Source: V1-33 sp964523105
Lineage (GTDB): Bacteria > Verrucomicrobiota > Verrucomicrobiia > Verrucomicrobiales > V1-33
Assembly: GCA_964523105.1 (NCBI GenBank)
Contig: CAZFZN010000016.1
Span: 1 to 64,000 of the forward strand
DNA length: 64,000 bases
Reading direction: 5' to 3'
Part shown: positions 59,288 through 64,000 of the stretch, in pieces
How positions within the stretch are numbered: position 1 is the first letter of the stretch
Layout of the letters: the number at the start of each line of letters is the position of its first letter
Notes under the pieces: model-generated
Told to the model about the DNA's origin: nothing
Database searches by the model: none
Seen by the model: only the letters and a program-made list of their open reading frames with translations
Position numbers and translations under genes: made by a program

Positions 59288-59914
59288 ATGGAAACTACGA
59301 TGCCTGCCATGTTGCCAACCGTCATCGCCCCGGTGTCATGGGAACGCATGGACCGCGCGATTCAGAAAGTTAAGGACCGCCTGCTGCGGGCCGCCGCGGC
59401 GTTGCGGAAGGCCGGCATACCCTATGCGGTGGTAGGAGGTAATGCCGTCGCGGCGTGGGTTTCGAAGGTGGATGAATCCGCGGTGCGCAATACCCGCGAC
59501 GTGAATCTGCTGCTGCGGCGCTTTGATTTCCCCGCCGCCCGCGGGGCGCTTGAAGCCACGGGATTTCAACATCGTCGTGTGGCTATGCCGGGCACAGGAG
59601 GGATGATGGATGTTTTCCTCGATGGTCCCGGTGCCAAAGTGCGCGACGCGCTGCATATTCACTGGGCCGGCGAGAAGGTCCGCGAAGAAAACCCGGAACC
59701 GTCGCCCGATGTGGTTGATTCTGAAGAAACCAGCGGCTTTACGCTCATCAGCCTGCCAGCTCTCGTCCGCATGAAGCTCTCTTCCTTCCGCGACAAGGAC
59801 CGCATGCATCTGCGCGATCTCATCGAAACCGGTCTGGTGGACGAGTCCTGGTGTGCCGAACTTCCGGGAATTCTCGCGACGCGGCTGGAGGAATTGCTGG
59901 AGCATCCGGAGTAG
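59288..59914 (+). CDS. Nucleotidyltransferase-like protein with altered metal site
   Basis: A 208-residue protein with a nucleotidyltransferase-fold signature YAVVGGNAVAAWVSKVD followed by NTRDVNLLLRR (about 70-80). Ordinary relatives read DVD at the metal site, but here the second aspartate is Asn. A C-terminal helical tail (HLRDLIETGLVDESWCAELPG) follows. The Asn would weaken metal binding, so the enzyme may be inactive or specialised. The start is uncertain: 59288 is used; a later ATG at 59348 is possible. It stands alone, divergent from the secreted nuclease-like gene. No antitoxin-like partner is visible. Confidence 0.7.
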   Translation: METTMPAMLPTVIAPVSWERMDRAIQKVKDRLLRAAAALRKAGIPYAVVGGNAVAAWVSKVDESAVRNTRDVNLLLRRFDFPAARGALEATGFQHRRVAMPGTGGMMDVFLDGPGAKVRDALHIHWAGEKVREENPEPSPDVVDSEETSGFTLISLPALVRMKLSSFRDKDRMHLRDLIETGLVDESWCAELPGILATRLEELLEHPE

Positions 59915-60080
59915 TCGCCACCGATTCGACTGCATGAAACAGGTGTGTCTCTGTATCATCTCTGCCGCTTGAAATAATCCCGCATGGACCCCGAATGCTG
60001 GTCCCCCGTCATGAGGCAGGGAGGAGGGATGCGGCGCAAGAGAGAGAGCCAGGCGGAAGGCGCTAACAACTCGTCCCCGC

Positions 60081-61007
60081 TTAGCCGAAGTGCTTCCGCA
60101 GCAATTCGAGACTCTTCGGCACGGCGGTCAGGGGGTCTTCCTTGCCTTCCATTTCCAGCGAAACGTAGCCGCGGTATTTGGCCTCGCGCATGATGCTGGC
60201 GATGCGGGCGTAGTCGAGGTCGAGCGAATACCAGAGGCCGCCGCCGTAATAGGTTTTGGCCTGGAGGAGGCAGGTTTGCGGCGCGAGTTGCTTGAGGCGG
60301 TCGTAGGGGTCTTCGAGAAAGTTGCCGGTATCGAGCGTCACCTGGAGCCACGGGCTTTTGAGGGCGTTGACCACGCGCTGCACGCCGGCGACATCGATGC
60401 CGAGGCCCCAGTGGTTTTCGAGGCCCATGATGACGCCGCGCTTTTCGGCTTCGGGCACGAGTTTCTCGAACGAATCGATGACCCACTTGAAGCCGTCGTC
60501 GTCGGTGTATCCCTCGAGTCGCGGCTCGATGCCGCGGTTTTTCATCAGCTCGTCGAAGTTTTTGCTGGTGCCCCAGCGGCCGGTGTTCACGCGGATGGTG
60601 GGAATGCCGAGGTCGTAGGCCTGCTCGAGGAACATCGTCGTCTTGAGGATGTTGTCCTGACGTTTTTGCTCTTCCGGGAAAACGAAGCTCTGATGCGTGG
60701 ACAGGCCCATGAGGTCGAGGCCCAGCGAGAAGGCGCGGCTCTTGATTTGGCGCAGCGCCGCGGGGCTGGTGTCGGTCATTTGCACCTGGAGAATTTCGAC
60801 GCCGTCGAAGCCCATGTCCGCGGCGGCTTCGAGGCATTTTTCGATGCTGCGCCAGTGGTCCGACTTTTCGTCAAAGTGCCAGAAGGAATAGGTGCTGACG
60901 CCGATGCGGTTTTTGATCCTGGCGGCGGCGGCGGGTGCCTCCGCGGCGATGGTGCGCGAGGCGGCGGGAATGGCGAGAGCAGTGGCAAAAAGGGAGCGGC
61001 GGTTCAT
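60081..61007 (-). CDS. Tat-exported sugar phosphate isomerase/epimerase (xylose isomerase-like TIM barrel)
   Basis: A 308-residue protein with a twin-arginine-type start (MNRRSLFATALAIPAASR). An AP-endonuclease-2-like TIM barrel follows: IGVSTYSFWHF, GFDGVEILQVQM, IRVNTGRWG, VIMGLENHWGLG (metal-binding Glu) and VTLDTGNFLEDPYDR with the later EMEGKEDP. Such proteins in Verrucomicrobiota act on sugars or inositols in the periplasm; the substrate is unknown. The start at 61007 was chosen for the signal; a longer open frame upstream (to 61631) runs inside the pseudokinase-fusion gene in another frame and is not coding. Confidence 0.85.
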   Translation of the reverse strand: MNRRSLFATALAIPAASRTIAAEAPAAAARIKNRIGVSTYSFWHFDEKSDHWRSIEKCLEAAADMGFDGVEILQVQMTDTSPAALRQIKSRAFSLGLDLMGLSTHQSFVFPEEQKRQDNILKTTMFLEQAYDLGIPTIRVNTGRWGTSKNFDELMKNRGIEPRLEGYTDDDGFKWVIDSFEKLVPEAEKRGVIMGLENHWGLGIDVAGVQRVVNALKSPWLQVTLDTGNFLEDPYDRLKQLAPQTCLLQAKTYYGGGLWYSLDLDYARIASIMREAKYRGYVSLEMEGKEDPLTAVPKSLELLRKHFG

Positions 61008-61095
61008 GACGGCGCTGGTGTAGCGCGCTCCGGCGGAACGGGAAGTGGTTTCTTGCGACGGAACCAGGCCATGCCGGGCCGCGCAGGGAAAGGCC

Positions 61096-63132
61096 TCACG
61101 GATTGCTGGCCTGGGGCTTCGGCGTGACGGCCGCGGGCGGCTGCGCCGGCTGCAGCGGGGCGCCGGAATTCGGCAGGGCCGTGGAAACCGCGGGCTCCGG
61201 CGGCAGGTCGCCGAGATGCCGGCGGTAATCGCGCAGCGCGATTTGCAGTTCGCCCGGCGACGGCACGGGCAGGTCTTTTTGCGGATTCTCCTGCATGAGC
61301 ACGGAGACCGCGCGCAGGGCGGGTCCGTAGTTGAGCATCGCGGCGCTGAGGCTGCAGAACGGCCAGCGGTGGGCGGCGGGCACGAGTTTCGCGCTGAGCG
61401 CCGCGGCATCCACGGCGGAGGCGGCGCGGAGCAGTTCCGGTTTGTCAGGAGCCAGCAGTGCGAACCGGAACGGCTTCTCCTGCCAGAGCGCGGTGTCGCC
61501 GAGGGCTTCCGGGCTGACGACCGGCACGGTGCGGATGACGCTGAAGAATCCGGCGGCGCTGCCCATGCTGACGATCCATTCCCGCCGGATATGGTCGGCC
61601 CCGGCGGGGTCGCCGGCTTTGAGTTTGGCATTGATTTGCGCGATGACGCCCTGGGCGGTTTTCGGGCCGCGGAGCACGGCGATGCGGCGCTCCAGTTTTT
61701 CGTCAGGGATGGCGCGCGGAGCCGGCACGCGGATTACGACGCCGGCCTGATTGGGCAGGACGGACCACGCCATGACGCGCACGCCGCAGTAGCGCGCCGC
61801 CCGCAGAATGGCCGACTGCAAGGCTGCGCATTCCTCCACGGTGAAAATCATGCGCTTCGTGCGCCATGCGAGGTAGAAGTCGCCCGGCCCGCGTCCTTTG
61901 GTCGGCTGCCCGATTTCCGGAAAAATCTCGTCGCTCGGAAGGAAGTTCGACTCCGCGCGTTCCGGAATCGCCTCGCCTTTGGCGCGCCGCAGGGCCTCCT
62001 CCTCGCGCAGCCGAAGTTCCTCCTCCCAGTCAGCGGACGGCTCCCGCGGCAGCCGGCCCGCCGCCTCGCCGAGGCGGGTGATAACATTCTCCGTTTCCTC
62101 CACCGGCTCGGTATCGCCGCCGGTGAGATGAAACATGGATGCCAGTTCGTCCGGCAGCAGTTGGGAAAGCGAAACGGTGTTGAGATTGCCTTTGAGCGCC
62201 GGAGCCACGGCTGTCAGGGCCGCCTCCGCGTGCGGCTGTTCCCGGCCAAACCGCACGAGCAGCCAGCTGGCGGCGGCGAGCACCGCCACGACAAGGACCG
62301 ATGCGACCGCGACGGTGCGCCAGTCGAATTCCGATCCTTGCGCGAGCCGGGCTCTGCGTCCGCGCCGCGAGCCGGCCGCGGCCTCCGCGGATGAATGGCC
62401 GCTGCCGATCTCCGGCGGGAGGTGGTGCTCTGATTTCCACGGGCACCAGCCGGGGCGGCCGGTGCGGATTTCGTTGAAGATCGTCTCCGCCTGCTGCGCG
62501 GACTCGGGTTCGCGGCCGGCCTCCGGCTCCGCCAGCCAGTCGATCCATTCCGCCACCAGCGGCGCGATATCGGTGCGCGTCACGGTGAGGCGCTGGTCCG
62601 GATCGCCGCCCAGCACGGCGCGAAACGTGCGCCCGAGCGCCCGCAGGTCATCGATCACCAGCGCGCGGGGCAATGCGGGCGCCTCGCCGGGCGCAGCGGG
62701 GATGGCCGGTTCCGCGATTTCCGGCCATGCGTCTCCGGCCCTGCAGGCGACCAGCACGACATGCCCGGCAGGACTCACCCGCAGCGTCGCGGGGCTGATG
62801 CCCCCGTGATACAGACCGGAACGGTGCAGGGCCACGAGTCCGGCGAGGCACTGCTGCACGATGGAAACGAAAACCCACACCGGCGCTGCGGCCTGAGTCA
62901 GAAACTGCGCCAGCGGCACCTGGGAAGCGTCCACCAGTTCCTCCGCCGACCACGTGCCATCGGCTTCCAGGCGCAAGTCCCGCATCGGGGGAAGCGCCGG
63001 CAGTCCTTCGAGCGCGGCGAAGGATAAAGGCACCCACGGCGCTCCGCGGGGCGCTTGAAAGGCCCGCCGCAGCCAGTCCGCAGGGGTGGACGGCCGGACC
63101 GTCCCGAAGGGCTGATTCTCTGGTATGGTCAT
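61096..63132 (-). CDS. Membrane protein joining a pseudokinase to a degenerate Y1/RAYT transposase-like domain
   Basis: The 678-residue protein has three parts. (1) Residues about 40-200 resemble a Hanks-type kinase: LAGLVALHRSGLYHGGISPAT sits where HRDLKPEN is expected, HVVLVACRAGD where DFG is expected, and DDLRALGRTF fits the ALG helix, but catalytic D, K and DFG are lost. (2) A membrane span is at 273-293 (VAVASVLVVAVLAAASWLLV). (3) Residues about 416-600 resemble the IS200/Y1 (RAYT-like) fold: GDFYLAWRTKRMIF, then MAWSVLPNQAGVVI in place of MPNHVHLL, AQGVIAQINAKL, ALWQEKPFRFALLAPDKPELL and HRWPFCSLSAA near the end. The HUH histidines and likely tyrosine are gone. A function in signalling or nucleic-acid binding is only a guess. 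A good promoter precedes it. Confidence 0.8.
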   Translation of the reverse strand: MTIPENQPFGTVRPSTPADWLRRAFQAPRGAPWVPLSFAALEGLPALPPMRDLRLEADGTWSAEELVDASQVPLAQFLTQAAAPVWVFVSIVQQCLAGLVALHRSGLYHGGISPATLRVSPAGHVVLVACRAGDAWPEIAEPAIPAAPGEAPALPRALVIDDLRALGRTFRAVLGGDPDQRLTVTRTDIAPLVAEWIDWLAEPEAGREPESAQQAETIFNEIRTGRPGWCPWKSEHHLPPEIGSGHSSAEAAAGSRRGRRARLAQGSEFDWRTVAVASVLVVAVLAAASWLLVRFGREQPHAEAALTAVAPALKGNLNTVSLSQLLPDELASMFHLTGGDTEPVEETENVITRLGEAAGRLPREPSADWEEELRLREEEALRRAKGEAIPERAESNFLPSDEIFPEIGQPTKGRGPGDFYLAWRTKRMIFTVEECAALQSAILRAARYCGVRVMAWSVLPNQAGVVIRVPAPRAIPDEKLERRIAVLRGPKTAQGVIAQINAKLKAGDPAGADHIRREWIVSMGSAAGFFSVIRTVPVVSPEALGDTALWQEKPFRFALLAPDKPELLRAASAVDAAALSAKLVPAAHRWPFCSLSAAMLNYGPALRAVSVLMQENPQKDLPVPSPGELQIALRDYRRHLGDLPPEPAVSTALPNSGAPLQPAQPPAAVTPKPQASNP

Positions 63133-63152
63133 AAAGAGAATTCGGTTATCGG

Positions 63153-63181
63153 CTTATAATGCGCCAAATTCGTCATACCAA
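63153..63181 (-). promoter_or_regulatory. Sigma-70-type promoter for the pseudokinase-fusion gene
   Basis: On the minus strand TTGGTA (63181-63176) and TATAAG (63158-63153) are separated by exactly 17 bases. The -10 box lies about 20 bases before the ATG at 63132, giving a short leader. The local sequence is AT-rich. Confidence 0.5.
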
Positions 63182-63302
63182 CCGGTAAATTTCATGAATG
63201 TGAAAGTTTTTGAATATGGCACCGCCTTCGACCGGCGAAGGGTTATGATTGCCAGCCTGCGGAAAAACCGCTAACACGGCGGCGCACCCGGCCCGCCCCA
63301 GC

Positions 63303-63731
63303 ATGTCCGTCGTCCCCTCCTGCCTCCCTGTTTTCCTCTACGGTCCCCTCCGTCCCGGAAGCACCCACCCCTACGCCGCCCTTCTCGCCTCCCGCTGCCG
63401 CCTGCTCGGGACGGCCAGAATGAAGGGCCGGCTGTTCCGTCATGGCACCGGATTCGCCGCGACCCACGAACCGGACGGGGGTGCCGAGATTGTGGGCGAG
63501 GTCATCGAACTCCCCGAAACCGGCGCCGACCAGATCCTCGACAGCCTTGACCGCTACGAGGGCATCGGCACCGGTCTGCCCGGCCCTCCCGCTTTTGTCA
63601 GGCAACGCATTCCGGTCCTGCTCGCCGGTCAGCTCTCCATGGAGTGCTGGACCTGGATTTATCGCGGCCCGCTGGAAACGCTTGTGCCGGTGAAGCACGG
63701 CGACGCGCTGCCCGTGATGCTGCGCCCGTGA
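63303..63731 (+). CDS. Gamma-glutamylcyclotransferase-like (AIG2/GGCT) protein
   Basis: A 142-residue protein starting MSVVPSCLPVFLYGPLRPGSTHPYAALLA, with the GGCT family loop YGxLRPG. The later EVIELPETGADQILDSLDRYEGIG carries the general-acid glutamate region typical of the fold, and the end is PVKHGDALPVM. Family members release 5-oxoproline from gamma-glutamyl compounds; other members have different or unknown roles. The ATG at 63303 is preferred over an earlier in-frame start at 63249. It converges on hemA, 4 bases between the stops. Confidence 0.8.
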   Translation: MSVVPSCLPVFLYGPLRPGSTHPYAALLASRCRLLGTARMKGRLFRHGTGFAATHEPDGGAEIVGEVIELPETGADQILDSLDRYEGIGTGLPGPPAFVRQRIPVLLAGQLSMECWTWIYRGPLETLVPVKHGDALPVMLRP

Positions 63732-63735
63732 AGTC

Positions 63736-64000
63736 TCACAGCGTGAGCGACTTCACCTCGGCCTCGATGATTTCCCGGCACTTCACGATTTCCTGTTCGC
63801 GCCGCTCGCGGGTCTCGCCGGCGATCGTCTCCAGGGCATCGATGTCGTAAAGATACACGCCCTCGATTTCATTCACCGACGGCTCCACATCCCGGGGCAC
63901 GGCGATGTCGATGATGAAGAGCGGGCGCCCGCGGCGGCGGCGCATCGCGGGCACGATCTGCTCCGGATGAATCACCGTGTGCGGCGCCGCGGTGCTGCTG
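63736..64000 (-). CDS. hemA: Glutamyl-tRNA reductase, C-terminal part (cut by window edge)
   Basis: The last 87 residues of HemA are visible. SSTAAPHTVI, then RPLFIIDIAVPRDVEPSVNEIEGVYLYDIDALETI, match the family NADPH domain end and the spinal helix start. HemA reduces glutamyl-tRNA to glutamate-1-semialdehyde, the first step of C5 heme synthesis. The protein stops only 33 residues after the YLYDID motif; ordinary HemA continues about 90-100 residues through a dimerisation domain. It is therefore a shortened form or an early truncation. The start lies outside the window. Confidence 0.88.
   Translation of the reverse strand, partial: SSTAAPHTVIHPEQIVPAMRRRRGRPLFIIDIAVPRDVEPSVNEIEGVYLYDIDALETIAGETRERREQEIVKCREIIEAEVKSLTL

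Noticed and set aside
63155..63160. Plus-strand TATAAT as a promoter for the gamma-glutamylcyclotransferase gene
   Set aside because: No acceptable -35 box lies 15-19 bases upstream and it is about 140 bases from the start; the minus-strand reading fits better.

Overview
The window is high-GC, densely coded bacterial DNA with 45 protein-coding genes, two of them cut by the window edges, plus two broken genes. Its gene mix points to the phylum Verrucomicrobiota. The signs are two ECF-sigma/Ser-Thr-kinase pairs with N-terminal zinc ribbons, a double-length UvrA like that of chlamydiae, a Verrucomicrobium/Pirellula-type heme-binding protein, DUF1080 and DUF6807 proteins, Tat-exported Gfo/Idh/MocA and sugar-isomerase proteins, and secreted Calx-beta proteins. 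Assignment below phylum is not supported. No rRNA, convincing tRNA, CRISPR array, prophage or intact insertion sequence was seen.

Layout. 1-3.6 kb: an FHA/kinase/TPR/LRR membrane receptor (cut by the left edge) behind its ECF sigma gene. 3.7-5.1 kb: a gene with two apparent frameshifts and an ATP-grasp protein. 5.1-10.9 kb: the giant uvrA, carrying four different interspersed repeat elements in frame. 10.9-14.8 kb: a secreted protein and a sigma factor with a membrane-anchored outer domain, flanked by a 265-bp direct duplication of the uvrA 5' end. 14.8-19.5 kb: a two-gene nucleotidyltransferase module, a DUF1080 protein, pyrF and pyrC. 19.5-27.8 kb: M3 peptidase, murA, a cytochrome-like protein, a DUF433 protein, and the plsX-MBL-lysS operon. 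27.8-32.4 kb: a ROK-like protein, an unknown protein, a glycosyltransferase and a C39-like membrane protein. 32.4-36.8 kb: a second sigma/kinase pair and a lipoprotein. 37-45.8 kb: rimO, an ACP-ketosynthase pair, a large secreted Calx-beta protein, plsC and a family-2 glycosyltransferase. 45.9-56 kb: Gfo/Idh/MocA, DUF6807, proA, an FAD protein, a DUF3616 lipoprotein, galK, an APC permease and a nitrilase. 56-64 kb: a secreted nuclease-like protein, a nucleotidyltransferase-like protein, a Tat-exported sugar isomerase, a pseudokinase fused to a degenerate transposase-like domain, a gamma-glutamylcyclotransferase and the end of hemA.

Themes. Housekeeping genes (pyrimidine, proline, lipid, peptidoglycan, tRNA and heme synthesis) are mixed with signalling modules and periplasmic sugar-handling proteins, mostly as single genes or pairs. 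At least ten unrelated families of short palindromic or iterated repeats are scattered through the window. Several sit inside open reading frames. The most unusual protein is at 61096-63132: a degenerate kinase, a membrane span and a region resembling the Y1/RAYT transposase fold that has lost its catalytic residues. RAYT enzymes are known to mobilise REP-type palindromes, so the two observations are worth considering together, although no functional link is shown here.
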